Positions 1 through 16,779 of a stretch of DNA of 64,000 bases are shown piece by piece. Numbering within the stretch: position 1 is the stretch's first letter; each line of letters starts with the position of its first letter. Origin of the DNA: Panax quinquefolius (lineage: Eukaryota > Streptophyta > Magnoliopsida > Apiales > Araliaceae). The notes beneath the pieces are model-generated. The model did not search any database. It was not told the DNA's origin and worked only from the letters and a program-made list of their open reading frames with translations. The stretch spans positions 141,361,255 to 141,425,254 of the forward strand of contig CM035167.1 in the NCBI GenBank assembly GCA_020205615.1, written 5' to 3'. Made by a program: the position numbers and the translations under genes.

Positions 1-589
1 CGAATTTCACCCGACCGTTCCGTTATTATTATTCTCGCTGAGACGCCCCCAAAATAGTATACACAACACCCATTCCGAAATCGCCAAATACACGGGTATG
101 TAAACAACTACAACTTTATTATTACAACAAGAAATCTGTGAGTTTGAATACAAATATTATCTTCTGTATAATATCTATACTCAAATAAATCCTCATCACA
201 TTATTGATTCATTATTTTACAAAAATGGTGAGGACTACTAAACAACTCTCTCTAAATCTTCATTCCATACCCCGACTAAGACTCGCTATATTCTCGCCTC
301 CCGAGAAGAAAAAAATGGAACAACAAGGAAAAGGGTGAGCTCAACTAGCCCAAGAAAGAATATTACGACTAAGATAATATACAACAAATTATCGTTAGTC
401 TTCAACAGGAAAAATCATAGTAATACAATAGATAACAAGTTTTATCAATAATATTCGCAATGGAAATAATAATTCATAAAGAGTTACGTAGAGAATGAAA
501 TCTACTATAATCTATGAATTTAATAAATTCATCATCAATATTTTATCCTCGTAAATATCAATCAATATACATCCGAATCAAATATTCAT

Positions 590-800
590 CTTTGCACTAC
601 AAAGATATTCATCACCGGGTCATGTTCATTTAAACACTGCTCATCTTTGCACTACAGCCAAAAGATATTAATCAATCCAATGTCATTCATCTCAACACTG
701 CTCATCTTCACTAAAAGCCAAAGATATTCTTCAGAATCATTCAAAGATATTCTTCAGAAATCATTCATCTTCGCACTACAAAGCCAAAGATATTCAATAA
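590..800. repeat. Degenerate tandem repeats inside the LTR
   Basis: Several imperfect units of about 40-60 bp share the words CATCTTTGCACTACA and CCAAAGATATTC. The partner LTR carries the matching array at 7386-7612 with a slightly different number of units. The short ORFs across it are products of the repeat, not genes. Confidence 0.7.
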
Positions 801-1149
801 TATCATCATTTAAGACCGAGGATGATGAAAATATTTTTAAAGAAACGAATCCAAAGGAAACAAAATGACAAGGATTAAGGATTAAGGATTCAGATTGGTT
901 TTATCCACGCCCAAAAATACCTCAAAAATAATCATAGTGGTGTAAAATTCAAGAATGATCAAAACACGGATACAATCAGAAGTTAGTATCCGTATTAGAT
1001 GTTTTGACGAAAAAGAAGAAATTTTATTTTTCTATGAATAGTACCAGATACGTGAATAAAGGTCAGATACGTGAATAAAGTGCCGATACGTGAATAGTAA
1101 TCTGACACCAAAAAATATAGAAATTCCACAAAAACATCTTCACGCTTAA

Positions 1150-1247
1150 GACTTAATAAGAATTCGTGAATAAGAATCGTGAATAAGAATCGTGAATAAG
1201 AATCTCGTGAATAAGAACTCGTGAATAAGAACTCGTGAATAAGAACC
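1150..1247. repeat. Short tandem array GTGAATAAGAA(T/C)C
   Basis: About seven consecutive 12-14-bp units contain GTGAATAAGAA. A related GATACGTGAATAAAG series lies just upstream at 1037-1100. The other LTR carries the equivalent array at about 7975-8060. The ORF reading across it on the minus strand is a repeat artefact. Confidence 0.8.
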
Positions 1248-2861
1248 CCGACATGAAAAAGTTCCAAATTTGATAAAAACTTCAGATCAATATTTCAAAG
1301 ATAATGATATCAAGAAATAATATCATTACAAAAAAAAATAATATCCCTTACCTCGAAAGATCAAGATTTCTAATTTTAATACCATGTATAAGGTCAAGGA
1401 ACTTGCACCGCCTAGCAATACTCAAAGTATACTCAAAATACTCACAAGAATACGCCAAAATATCGAGAGAGAAATAGAGAGAAAACTTCAGCTTCGTGTG
1501 ATTTTCAATTCTAACCCAAGACCCTATTTATAGAAAACGCTAGAACACCAAAGCGTAAAATTTAATATAATATTAATATAATTATACAAATTTTCCTTAG
1601 CCCACCTTTTGGTCAAAACACCAGCCACACATGTTAATGATGTCCAAAAAATACAAAAAACGTTTTTCTTAAAATAAAAATAATTTAAACTCCCAAAATC
1701 AATTATTTTGAGCTTCTAACTTCAATAATTCATAATAAATAGCCCTTTCATCAGAAAATTCGAATCTCATGAGTTTTTATAGGAAATTCAATTTCTACAA
1801 CTTTGCAGAAGAAAGTTTTTCCAAATTCCAAACAAAAATCGACCAAATCCACAAACGGGCGATTTTACAAAGCTATAATCAAATTTCTACCAATAATCAG
1901 GTCCACCAACACACAAAACATGTGTTAAAACATTTAATGCCACAAAAATACTCTTCCTCCTCATATACTCATATATCCCACATTCATTGTAAAATATCAC
2001 CATAATATATTATTAAAATAATATATTTAAATGAATTATTTTATCGTAAAAGATAAAATATTAATTTTCAACAATTGTCATTTTAAAAATTTTCCCATCT
2101 ATATCCACATAAAATCAATATTTTCCTCATCATATAAATCAATAATTAATTATTCACAAATAATATTATGTAATCACAATATCGACAACCAAAAGCGCTC
2201 CTCAGAGAAGAGGGGCTTCCAATAAGAATTTCTTCATCATGCGCGCAAATTATTTAGACACCAAACCTCTCTTAGATGTGTAACTTTCTAGACATCGCCA
2301 ATAATGTTATCTAATAATATTATTCAGATAATATGAATTATTGCTTCGATAATGAAAGATACCGTAAATGACAATTATCAACAACAACAATAATATAAAA
2401 TATCAACGCAAAGAATTATTAACTCAATAAAATATCGAATAAAGAATTATCGTAACCATTATCGAGTAAAGGCCTTCACGTAAGAATCAATAATTGGTGC
2501 AATACCGCAAAGCTACCGCTCAACAACGCCAGATTAGTGTGTTTTAACCACCGGTATTCCAACAAAGATAATCAAAATAACTACGCCATATTTAAAAACA
2601 ACTTATATTTGTCGCTTTCTTCATCCAATCGCTTCATGGGCCTACACATGGTCATACTGTCAGCATTTAATATTCCCCGACAAAGATTTAATATTCCACG
2701 CACCAAACGAATATTCCCCGACAACAATGAATATTTTATAACCACTCATTATTTTGAAATATTTGCATGATTTAACCCTTAACTATCCACATTAATCAAA
2801 TCAACCCTTACTATTTCAAAATAAAGGAAATTCCTTTTATTTAAAAAATTTCGGTCTTACA

Positions 2862-5800
2862 ACCTCCCTCCTTATGAAATTTCGCCCTCGAATCGACGAC
2901 GCACTGTGTGTTTTGAAAAGGTGAGGATACCTCGCTTTCATTTTCGCTTCCAATTCCCAAAATCATTTCTCTATAAAGATGATTCCTCCACAAAACTTTA
3001 ACTTGTGGTATAACCTTTTCAGGTAGGACATGCCCTTCCTATCCAAAATCTTGACAGTACCTCCTCATACGCTAAGTCTTCTACTATCTCGTCCTGCTTC
3101 TAACTCAATAACGGTTCGGTCTTTCACATATTTACTTAAGTACGATATGTGAAACACATTATGAACACGAGACATACTTTGAGGTAACGCAAGTCTATAG
3201 GCTACATTTCCTACTCCTACAAGAATTTGAAATGGACCGATAAATCGTGGATCGAGCTTTCCTCTCTTCCCAAATCTCAGAATTCCTTCCACGGAGCAAC
3301 TCGCAACAATACACATGATCCCCACACTAAATTCCACGCCCTTTCGATGAAGATTCGCATAACTCTTTTTTTCGGCTTTGTGCCGCTTTGTATACGCTCA
3401 TTCAATCATTAGTCATACGTATTAACTCGGGTCCCAACAATGTTGCTTTCACCCACCTCATCCCAACATATCGAGAACGACATTTTTGTCCATATAATGC
3501 TTCGAATGGAACCATGCCTATATTTGTTTAATAACTATTGTTGTATGAGAATTCCACCAATGGCAAGTACTTATCCCAACTTCCTTTGAAATCTAGGACA
3601 CGTAGTTTTAATATATCTTCAAGAGTTCGAGTAGTCCTTTCGATCGCCCATCCGCTTCGAGGATGGCCAAACCAAATCAATCAGAATTGCGTCTATAGCT
3701 TTCAAACCCCCAAAATCATGAAGTGAATCTTGGGTCACGATCTAAAACTATGGATACCGGCATGCCATGCAATCTCACAATCTCATTTACGCATATACGA
3801 GAAAGACGCTCAAGGAATAAGTCTCTCAGATTTGCAAGAAATGAGCAGACTTGGTTAATCTATCAACAATAACCCAAATCGCATCTATGCCTTGAGAAAC
3901 CTTGGGAAGATTAGTAATGAAATCCATAGTAATGTGTTCCTACTTCCATTTCAAAATCTCAAGTGGTTGCAACTTAACCTTTAGGTACAAGATGCTCCGC
4001 CTTTACACGCTGGGTAAGTTAAACACATCGAGATAAACTACGCGATCTCTCTCCTCATATTGCTCCACCAAAATGTATGTCAAGATCATAATACATTTTA
4101 AGACTCCCAGATGGATTGCAAATGGTGTATTGTGCCTCCATCATAATCTTGTTCTTCAAATCGTAGTCATTAGAACACAAAGTCTAGAGTGGACTCAAGT
4201 ATTCCTTCTTCATCAATTCTCGCCCCTAATAGCTCCTTCAGACTTTCTTCTTCATACGATCATCCGCCGGCCATGGGCTCGAGCAACCTTAACTTTTTCT
4301 ATTAAAGTCGGCTCTACATGCAGATACTTGACATCATCGCACTCGCCCTCGTGATATGATCTTCTACTCAACGTGCGTACAAATACCACGCCACCTACCA
4401 CGCTCGCTTTTCCAAGATGGTATGGTTAATATGTACGGTTAATATGAAATGAGTCGCCTCGAGTTCTTCAAAATCTTCCCATTCTCGCTTCCATACGAAA
4501 TTTTGTATCTTTCGAGTCACCTAAGTTAATCTAATAGCGATTCGAGAATATCCTTCAACGAATCTCCGATAATAACCAACTAAGCTTAAAAGCTACGATT
4601 TCGATAATCGACTTAGGTTGCTTCTCAACCGCGCGACTCATATCCCAATCTTGATAAAGACGTCACAATGACACCTATCGCTTTACTATCGCATCTAATA
4701 CGACGCCCCCTACAGAGAGTCTCGCTTAGTGAATTCCACAAAGGAAGTCACAAGATAAAGGCTCAGTACCAAATTTATAGTTGAATTTTTAACTCCTCAA
4801 GTTCAATAGAGCCATTCGATATGAGATTTTAGAAATGAGTTTTGTACCGGTTCAAAGTCGATACAAAATTTATATCGTGCTTTGGGAGTAAGCCAAGAAA
4901 TTCTTCGAAAATACGCCGTGAAAATCAATAACAACAGAATATTATTCAAATCGACGTGTCTTTATTCAAATCCATAACACGGACTAAGAAAATTTGACAT
5001 CCGTAATAAACGAACGACTTCATGGCTTGATATGAAAATGTTTGACTACAATGGTTTGATTGCTTGAATTCAATAACAAAAGTTGCTTAGAATATGAAAA
5101 CTAACAACCTTACAAAAATAATCAATTTCGCATGATGAGTAGTTAACCTTAAAATCACATCAAAAACAAATATCTCTATAGAAATAAGGTTAACAGTAAT
5201 GTGATAGTGCCAACCTCAATCAAGCAAGATTTATAAACAAAGGATGTGATGAAAGTTTCTCCTAACTGAGTTTCCACAGATAGTCAAAGTCTAATTTCTC
5301 CGAGTCAAGTTTAAACGCTGAGCGCAAGTAAGAGAGATAAAAGAATGGGTAGAACCGATATCTCAGTAAGGTATATACTTCAAGAATTTAATTTATAATC
5401 GACTTAACCTGCGCTAACTTCGCTCGTTCCTCAGATTTTTTGACCGGCCACGACAAACGCCTTCCCTAATCGCTGACTTTTGACTTTTCTCGACATCCTT
5501 TTCGAGTCACCGTCCCTCATCGACTAGGTTTCGCCATCGCATAATCTCGAGCGATATGTCCTTCCTTTCCACAACTATAGATACCTTAAACTGCTGTAGG
5601 CGCTTAATGATATGTCCTCTTTCCAAGATTTGTAATATACGACCGGTGGGTCGCTTCCTCCCTTAAAACTAGTCACTATAGGCGCCGACGCCTTCACATG
5701 GTCGTTGTTGAATCTCCTCTTTAAAATCTCCTCCCGACTCGCTTCTTCTATTTTCACGGCCACGATTACCACCAGAGTGGTTACCGCTTTGTTCAGATTC

Positions 5801-6846
5801 TTCTTTCTCCGCCGTTATCGCTATTCGATGATCGCTATCTTCTAGATGATCCTCGGTTATGGTCCCTCATTGAACGTATTTCAAGTATCTCGCCTAAACA
5901 ACCGAGCCCCGCTGACAACATCCGAATAGAGAGAAAATTTATGAGAAATGATATCGACGACGCTGCCGCTTCAAACCTCTCGTAAACATCCGCCATACGC
6001 TCTCATTCTCCACCAAATGAGGTGCAACCTCGATAACTCCGCTAACTTCCCGCATCGGGACACCGCCATGTTATTCTCGCTTCTAGTCTAATAAACTCCA
6101 CTTCCTTCATACGACGAATACTTTCTTTGGAAGTACTTGTCATCGAACTGCTTCAAACGCTCTCACGCATACGCCGAAAGGTAAATGATGGGTACGCCAC
6201 GTATTCCCACCAAAGAATCGCCGCCACTTTTAACATAAAAGTGGCGAATGGAACTTTCGTTCTCCGCATCCCAAGACATCGAATATCTTGCAATTTGTTT
6301 GACCCACGCCTCCGCCTTTAATCGGATCCGCTTCCCTGCACTCGTGGTCCCAACTTTCGAATCGCTTCACAGTGACCACCGTGAATTGCTATCATTTCCT
6401 CCTCAGATTTTGAACACGAAGTCTCCTCGTCTCGATTTTGCATGAACGCAAAAAGCTTCTAAACATCCCTCGCTCATCATCTCGCCAAAGGTGTTGTTTC
6501 ACAGAGGAACATTGCCACTTGCTGACGCTTCTCCTCGCTGGTGAGTACAGCATCTCCACTGGCCCTCATTTACTCCATCATAATATTCTCACGACATTCT
6601 CAAATATCACCATAAAATAAGGGTTAATTAAGGAAATCAATATATCACATAATATCCCTATATACCGACCAACTAACAAATAAGCTTAGTAGACACACTA
6701 ACAAGGATTTACTCGCCTCCTCCTAGTTCTATTCCCCGATCTCCGCCAGATCATATCCCTAAGCTCGATATCCCTCGATATCTCCAAAGATCACAATCAT
6801 CATCATCAAGCCTCTACGGAGAGTCAAATAGGTATTACATATTAAC
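2862..6846 (-). pseudogene. Decayed Ty3/gypsy gag-pol, element 1
   Basis: This is the internal region between the two LTRs, read on the minus strand and full of frameshifts. In gene order from high to low coordinates it shows: a zinc-knuckle relic at about 5535-5585 (CGKEGHIARD, with flanking Cys replaced by Tyr); the RT/RNase H connection at about 4480-4600 (LVGYYRRFVEGYSRIA); an integrase core at about 3830-3965 ([10 protein letters not shown], then [15 protein letters not shown]); and an integrase C-terminal segment at 3065-3337 (FRFGKRGKL-type start, VHNVFHISYLSKYV). The order gag-RT-RH-IN makes it Ty3/gypsy, and the C-terminal segment resembles chromoviruses. No intact ORF remains. Confidence 0.85.
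3065..3337 (-). pseudogene. Integrase C-terminal region of element 1
   Basis: This is the longest readable piece of the element. After about 18 unrelated residues the frame gives GILRFGKRGKLDPRFIGPF, then VAYRLALP and VHNVFHISYLSKYV. That is the typical block downstream of the integrase catalytic core in plant Ty3/gypsy elements. It ends near the polypurine tract and 3' LTR, which fits the end of pol. Any chromodomain after it is too decayed to call. Confidence 0.85.
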
Positions 6847-9660
6847 ACGCCCCCAAAATAGGTATACACAACACCCATTCTCGAGTCGCCAAATACATGG
6901 TACGTAAACAACTACAACTTTATTATTACAACAAGAAATCTGTGAGTTTGAATACAAATATTATCTTCTGTATAATATCTATACTCAAATAAATCCTCAT
7001 CACATTATTGATTCATTATTTTACAAAAATGGTGAGGACTACTAAACAACTCTCTAAATCTTCATTCCATACCCCGACTAAGACTCGCTACATTCTCGCC
7101 TCCCCGAGAAGAAAAAAATGGAACAACAAGGAAAAGGGTGAGCTCAACTAGCCCAAGAAGAATATTACGACTAAGATAATATACAACAAATTATCGTTAG
7201 TCTTCAACAGGAAAAATCTGATAGAATACAATGATAACAAGTTTCAGATCAATATTCGCAATGAAATAATAATTCATAAAGAGTTACGTAGAAATGAAAT
7301 CTACTATAATCTATGAATTTAATAAATTCATCATCAATATTTTATCCCCAGAACATCAATCAATATACATCCGAATCAAATATTCATCTTTGCACTACAG
7401 CCAAAGATATTCATCACCGGGTCATGTTCATTTAAACACTGCTCATCTTTGCACTACAAAGCCAAAGATATTCTTCAATCTGGCCATGTTCATCTCAACA
7501 CTGCTCATCTTTGCACTACAGCAAAGATATTCTTCAAATCATTCATCTTTGCACTACAGCCAAAGATATTCTTAAGAAATCATTCATCTTTGCAAAAAGC
7601 CAAAGATATTCAATAATATCATCATTTAAGACCGAGGATGATGAAAAATATTTTTAAAGAAACGAATCCAAAGGAAACAAAATGACAAGGATTAAGGATT
7701 AAGGATTCAGATTGGTTTTATCCACGCCCAAAAATACCTCAAAATAATCATAGTGGTGTAAAATTCAAGAATGATCAAAACACGGATACAATCGTAGTTA
7801 GTATCCGTATTAGATTTTTGACAAAAAGAAGAAATTTTATTTTTCTATAAATAAGACCGTCGATACGTGAAAAGGTCAGATACGTGAATAAAGGCCGATA
7901 CGTGAATAAGAATCTCCGACACCAAAAGATAGAAATTCCACAAAAACATCATCACGCACGCTTAATAAATAGTAAGAATCGTGAATAAGAATCGTGAATA
8001 AGAAATCATTAATAAGAACTCGTGAATAAGAATCGTGAATAAGAACTCATGAATAAGAACCCCATATGAAAAAGTTCCAAATTTGATAAAACTTCAGATC
8101 AATATTTCAAAGATAATGATATTGAAGAAATAATATCATTACAAAAAAATAATATCCCTTACCTCGAAAGATCAAGATTTCTAAATTTGTAATACCGTAT
8201 AAGGTCAAGGAACTTGCACCGCCTAGCAATACTCAAAGTATACTCAAAATACTCACAAGAATACGCCAAAATATCGAGAGAAATAGAGAGAAAACTTCAG
8301 CTTCGTGTGATTTTCAATTCTAACCCAAGACCCTATTTATAGAAAACGCTAGAATACCAAAAAGCGTAAAATTTAATATAATATTAATATAATTATACAA
8401 ATTTTCCTTAGCCCACCTTTTGGTCAAAACACCAGCCACACATGTTAATGATGTCCAAAAAATACAAAAAACGTTTTTCTTAACAAAAATATTTAAACTC
8501 CCAAAATCAATTATTTTGAGCTTCTAACTTCAATAATTCATAATAAATAGCCCTTTCATCAGAAAATTCGAATCTCATGAGTTTTTATAGGAAATTCAAT
8601 TCTCTACAACTTTGCAGAAGAAAGTTTTTCCAAATTCCAAACAAAAATCGACCGAAATCCACAAACGGGCGATTTTACAAAGCTATAATCAAATTTCTAT
8701 TAATAATCAGGTGTCCACCAACACACAAAACATGTGTTAAACATTTAATGCCACAAAATACTCTTCCTCCTCATATACTCATATATCCCACATTCATTGT
8801 AAAATATCACCGCTAATATATTATTAAAATAATATATTTAAATGAATTATTTTATCGTAAAAGATAAAATATTAATTTTCAACAATTGTCATTTTAAAAA
8901 TTTTCCATCTATATCCACATAAAATCAATATTTTCCTCATCATATAAATCAATAATTAATTATTCACAAATAATATTACGTAATCACAATATCGACAACC
9001 AGCAGCCTCAGAAAGAGGGGCTTTCAATAAGAATTTCTTCTTCATCAAGCAATTAGATGACCAAACCTCTCCTTAGATGTAACTTTCTAGACATCGCCAA
9101 TAATGTTATCTAATAATATTATTCAGATAATATGAATTATTGCTTCGATAATGAAAGATAATCGTAATGACAATTATCAAACAACAAAGAATATAAAATA
9201 TCAACGCAAAGAATTATTAACTCAATAAAATATCGAATAAAGAATTATCGTAACCATTATCGAGTAAAGCCTTCACGTAAGAATCAATAATTGGTGCAAT
9301 ACCGCAAAGCTACTGCTCAACAACGCCAGATTAGTGTGTTTTAACCAACGGGTATTATTCCAACAAAGATAATCTAAAATAACTACGCCTGCTATTTAAA
9401 AACAACTTATATTTGTCGCTTTCTTCATCCAATCGCTTTCACATGGGCCCACACACGGTCATACCGTCGCATTTAATATTCCCCTCCCGACAAAGATTTA
9501 ATATTCCACGACCAAACTAATATTCCCCGACAACAATGAATATTTTATAACCACTTGCTTATTTTGAAATATTTATGATTTAACCCTTAACTATCCACAT
9601 TAATCAAATCAACCCTTACTATTTCAAAATAAAGGAAATTCCTTTTATTTAAAAATTTTC
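6847..9660 (-). mobile_element. 5' LTR of gypsy element 1
   Basis: This is the upstream (5') LTR on the minus strand, matching 43-2861 over its full length. Its TATA box (CTATAAATAG) is at 8333-8342. Its outer end breaks off at AAAATTTTCG, without the final GTCTTACA present in the other copy, so about 8 bp are missing at the host junction. A tRNA-Met-type primer site is not recognisable immediately inside the LTR near 6820-6846. Differences from the other LTR are mostly short indels rather than substitutions. The element lies about 0.55 kb downstream of the WNK stop codon, in the same orientation. Confidence 0.85.
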
Positions 9661-10216
9661 GCAAAACCAATTAGAACAGCCTAACATGTTGTCATTACAC
9701 AAAATATTTACCATCTGTACAAGTATACACTTCATATGAACCTATAGCTAAAGAAGAAAAGGATATCAAACGAGGTAAAGAATTGTTTCAGGGGATAGGA
9801 GATAGGGAAACTTATAGCAGGTATTTATGACATCTCACCTAAGAAGCACCATAAAAACATCACCAGTGCAAAGGACTGTGCTGGGTCCCCCCACCACTAG
9901 TTGAAGACTCCGGAAGCATAAATTTTAAATGATTTCTTCCTGGATTATAAATGCACTGTATTGTCTCTCAAAATCACAGCAATACCATACAAGACTTTGT
10001 GTTCATCTTCACAGTATTGAACTTGTCCCTAAAGATGAGCCGAAAGACAAGATTTTCAGCTATATAGTCCAACTTCCCATCTTCCGCAAGAATGTTGAGA
10101 ATTTGTAGCTTTCAGGAATATCTTCAAAATTTTAGGATGAGAATCACGATTGGTGCAATCAAAGGACTATCCAAATTATTATCCACAGGCGAGTTGGAAA
10201 GGTAAAACGGTAACAC
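9661..10216 (-). other. Probable WNK 3' UTR / downstream flank
   Basis: There is no coding signal on either strand. The segment lies between the WNK stop codon and the 5' LTR of element 1, so WNK transcripts probably end within it or inside the LTR. A strong splice donor (GTAAGT) overlaps the predicted stop codon, so a further 3' exon here cannot be excluded. Confidence 0.45.
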
Positions 10217-13881
<3,665 letters not shown>

Positions 13882-14583
13882 TCTCCAAGTTTGTAAAACC
13901 CTAGTTATTACGTAGGTAGAAATAGAGAATCAAATCAAATTGAATCCAGTCTTGTTTGTAGTTATGGCGCACAATTTGACAGACAGATTCGAAGGGGATC
14001 AGCTGAGGGTTTCAAAACCAATACAAAAAATAAATAAATGAAGATCTCGATTTATGTATACGTTTATATTATATCTGATAAATTCAGACAGACATTGAGA
14101 TAGAAGGAGAAGAGAGAGAGATATAAGATGTCCGGATGCGTGAAACGGCCAAGAGAATCAGCTTACTGAGAAGTATCGTATTGTATGTATTCCTAGTTTT
14201 GTTTTCAGTGAGATCTCCTACTCCTCCTCCTAGCGCCTACGGCTACCAGTAGTAGTACTATTGTTTTTATGTAGTAGAATTTTTATTTTATTTTCAGTGA
14301 GATCTATCTCCCGGTATTTTGAAAGGTCGAGTCAAATAGAGGGTTGTTTGGTTTAAACAATATTTGAATAAAATTTTTATACATAACATTAACACTCTCT
14401 TTATGAGTTTTAAAATCGACAAGACAAAAAAATAGATAGAAAATTAAAATTTTCTTTTTAATTCTTATGTTTCTGAGTTTTTTAATAAACTAAAAAGAAA
14501 AGAAATAGATAAAAAACATGGCCACTTTTCCTCGCCAAAAGTTTTCAATCAAAATTAGTCGCGATTTGGACGTGTACGCGCGA
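13882..14583 (-). promoter_or_regulatory. WNK upstream region (5' UTR and proximal promoter)
   Basis: This is the non-coding 0.7 kb between the WNK start codon and the 3' LTR of gypsy element 2. It contains GA-rich and CTCCTC-type low-complexity segments typical of plant 5' UTRs. No single TATA box stands out enough to fix a transcription start. The native promoter must lie here, or further upstream and separated by the retroelement insertion. Confidence 0.5.
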
Positions 14584-15242
14584 AAAATCGTCGTGACTTC
14601 TAGGTTAGGGTTTCGTGTTGGTGAGGAGGAGAAAATCCACGAAAATCTTGAATTGATTGATTGATTGAAGAGGGAGAACGACGGTGGGCGATTCTCGACG
14701 ACGTGTGGCGAACCCCTAGAATCCGGAACCGTGTTAGGATGTATGAGGATTCCAAGAGCCTTCTTGAGTCCTTCAAGTTGAGAGAATGTCCAAACCCCTT
14801 TGGTGCTTTTAGGTGGAATCTCCAAGCCTTTAAGTCACCAAAAGGGTCCCTTTGATCTTCCAAGAGTCCAAGTCCTCAGTCTCCAGAGAAGTCTAAAGTC
14901 AGCTCCCTTTCCCCATGAAGTGGAAGGGGTATTTATAGGATTTTCTAGAGTGGTCATGTGCTAGGCACATGCCCTCGTGGAAATTCCAAATTTACCCTTA
15001 GTCATCAGAGTAATGCCCAGATCTTCCAGTCCTTCTAGCCACCAATCCAATCCCTCAATCAAATTCCCAAAAATGAGCTGCCTCCACGAGTCTTCTGCCT
15101 CGGGACACGTGGAGGCTTCTCCCGGGTCTAACACATTTATTTCTGTCTCTTCCGTCTTTTCATTTAATCATAATGTGAACCTTAATTTGTGCATTTAATT
15201 TAATTAGGTTAAGTGAACTCTAATTTGCACTTGGGCCCACAT
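14584..15242 (-). mobile_element. 3' LTR of gypsy element 2 (Tat-like)
   Basis: Positions 14584-14835 match 27741-28012 in the same orientation, with shared words GAATTGATTGATTGATTGAAGAGGG and CCTTTGGTGCTTTTAGGTGGAATCTC (each shortened by mutation in places). The minus-strand start TGTGGGCCC near 15242 follows a G-rich tract (GGGGGCAAA). A TATA box (TATAAATACCCC) lies at 14926-14937 on the minus strand. The LTR is about 0.65 kb and lies 0.7 kb upstream of the WNK start codon. Confidence 0.75.
14926..14937 (-). promoter_or_regulatory. LTR TATA box facing WNK
   Basis: The minus strand reads CCTATAAATACCCC, a good plant TATA box, at the U3/R position expected in an LTR. Transcription from it would run toward lower coordinates and enter WNK exon 1 about 1.05 kb downstream. 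Confidence 0.6.
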
Positions 15243-15606
15243 TTGCCCCCTGCGCGAGAGTCGCGTCCTTGGAGTGACGATCGTGCAAAATACTTTAACT
15301 CTATGAATCCTGCTTCAAATTTCTGAAAAATCTGCGAAGCTGTTCAAGTCCTGAAAACAGAAAATCATAGGAGAGATAACTTCCATGGGAGCTATATATC
15401 CCAAAATACATCTTTTTAAATCTTCCCCAAATCTGCTTTTAATCTTTTTTTCCTTAATTTTTTTAAAACTAAGACAAGATAAATCACATTAAATTTGGAA
15501 GTCGTTGTTACCTTCAATAAAATAAAATCGATTTTTTTTTTTATTTATTTTTAAATAAAATAAATTATTTCCTCATTTTATTTTGAAAATAAGATCAAAT
15601 CTTTTT

Positions 15607-15610
<4 letters not shown>

Positions 15611-15657
<47 letters not shown>

Positions 15658-15663
15658 TATATA
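15611..15663. repeat. (TA)n microsatellite
   Basis: About 25 TA units lie inside element 2 between the 3' LTR and the 79-bp tandem array. Confidence 0.95.
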
Positions 15664-15689
15664 ACCAAGGGTTAGAATATCGGATATTA

Positions 15690-16078
15690 CGGAAGAAAGG
15701 AACACTTGAGGAGGAAGGATCTATTAGAGCCATTTCACCTTAACAAGGTCATTGGCTCGGATATTACGGAAGAAAGGAACACTTGCAGGAGGAAGGATCT
15801 ATTAGAGCCATTTCACCTTATGAGGTCATTGGCTCGGATATTACGGAAGAAAGGAACACTGCATGAGGAGGAGAAGGATTTATTAGAGCCATTTCCCTTA
15901 ACAAGGTCCTTGGCTCTCGGGATATTACGAAAGAAAGGACAACCCATGAGGAGGAAGAATTTATTAGAGCCATTTCACCTTAACAAGGTCATTGGCTCGG
16001 ATATTTTGAAAAAAGAACAACATCATGAGGAGGAAGAATTTATTAGAGCCATTTCACCTTAACAAGGATCTTAGTTCG
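15690..16078. repeat. Five-copy tandem repeat of ~79 bp
   Basis: Units share TTAGAGCCATTTCACCTTA, AAGGTCATTGGCTCGGATAT and GAAGAAAGGAACA. Copies start near 15720, 15798, 15877, 15958 and 16038 and differ by small indels. The 118-aa frame across it merely repeats the unit and is not a gene. It lies in the 3' non-coding part of gypsy element 2, where Tat-lineage elements often carry tandem arrays. Confidence 0.85.
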
Positions 16079-16779
16079 GATGTTAGGTGAAGTAGCATTC
16101 ATTCCAATCGATTGATTGACGAGTAAGGAGAAGTTAAATGTAAGAGGGAGAGCTCTCTTGGGTGGCTAAATCCTACGGGTTGACCCTTAGGGGCAAACCT
16201 AATGGCCTCCTTTTTTTCACATTTCCCGTTCTTCTTTTACCCTTTTTTTTTTGAATGGCTCCTAATGCTTGTGCTCTTTTTTTTCTTTCGGTGTTAAGTG
16301 ATCTTCTTTTTTCCGAATCCAAGGTGTCCGTGATCTTCCTTTCCCAAATCCAATGTTTCTTATTTAAGTTTCATACCTCTCTCTCTTGTTATGGTAAGCA
16401 CTTAATTTCAAATGCTCATTCACTTTCTTTCCTTGTTTCTAGAATTCTCATGTTATATTTTTTTTGTTGCGAGCGCCCGACTCCGATGAGCGTTCCACGG
16501 ACAAAACTACTAAGGAGGTTCCTTTCATCGGCGGGGAAAGGCTCCCTTTATGGGTCTTCGGCGTTTTACGGGAGCAAGTGAAAATTATGATCGTCTGACC
16601 TTTCCTCCTCCTGAGAAAGCGAGGCTTATTTCTATATCTTACTGGCTTGCGAAGTTTAGAACGACTTTCCACTGTTACTGCGCATTCCTCGTATGTGTAT
16701 AGAAAAAGCAGAATACCCTACGGTCCCATTCATTTCATATCAGACTCATCCAATCGTCTTGAGGGTGGCAACATTGGAT
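16079..16779. other. Element 2, 3' untranslated region (T-rich)
   Basis: This is decayed sequence with no family recognised beyond its position inside element 2. Plus-strand fragments near 16480-16700 may be the upstream part of the mobile-domain relic that follows, but I cannot show it. Confidence 0.4.

Larger units (their letters stand above)
43..2861 (-). mobile_element. 3' LTR of gypsy element 1
   Basis: This ~2.8-kb stretch repeats almost entirely at 6847-9660 in the same orientation, so the pair are the two LTRs of one element. Coding remnants between them read on the minus strand, which makes this copy the 3' LTR. Its minus-strand start (TGTAAGACCG, at 2861) directly follows a purine-rich tract (AAGGAGGGAGG at about 2863-2873), as expected for a polypurine tract. 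A minus-strand TATA box (CTATAAATAG) lies at 1524-1533. The outer end is taken where similarity stops, at ACGCCCCC (43). No clear target-site duplication is visible. Confidence 0.85.

Noticed and set aside
1150..1247. Regular short repeats considered as a CRISPR array
   Set aside because: Units are contiguous without spacers and lie in a plant LTR.
15706..16062. 118-aa repetitive protein (LLEPFHL units)
   Set aside because: It is only the translation of the 79-bp tandem repeat; frame changes between units and lies in retroelement 3' DNA.
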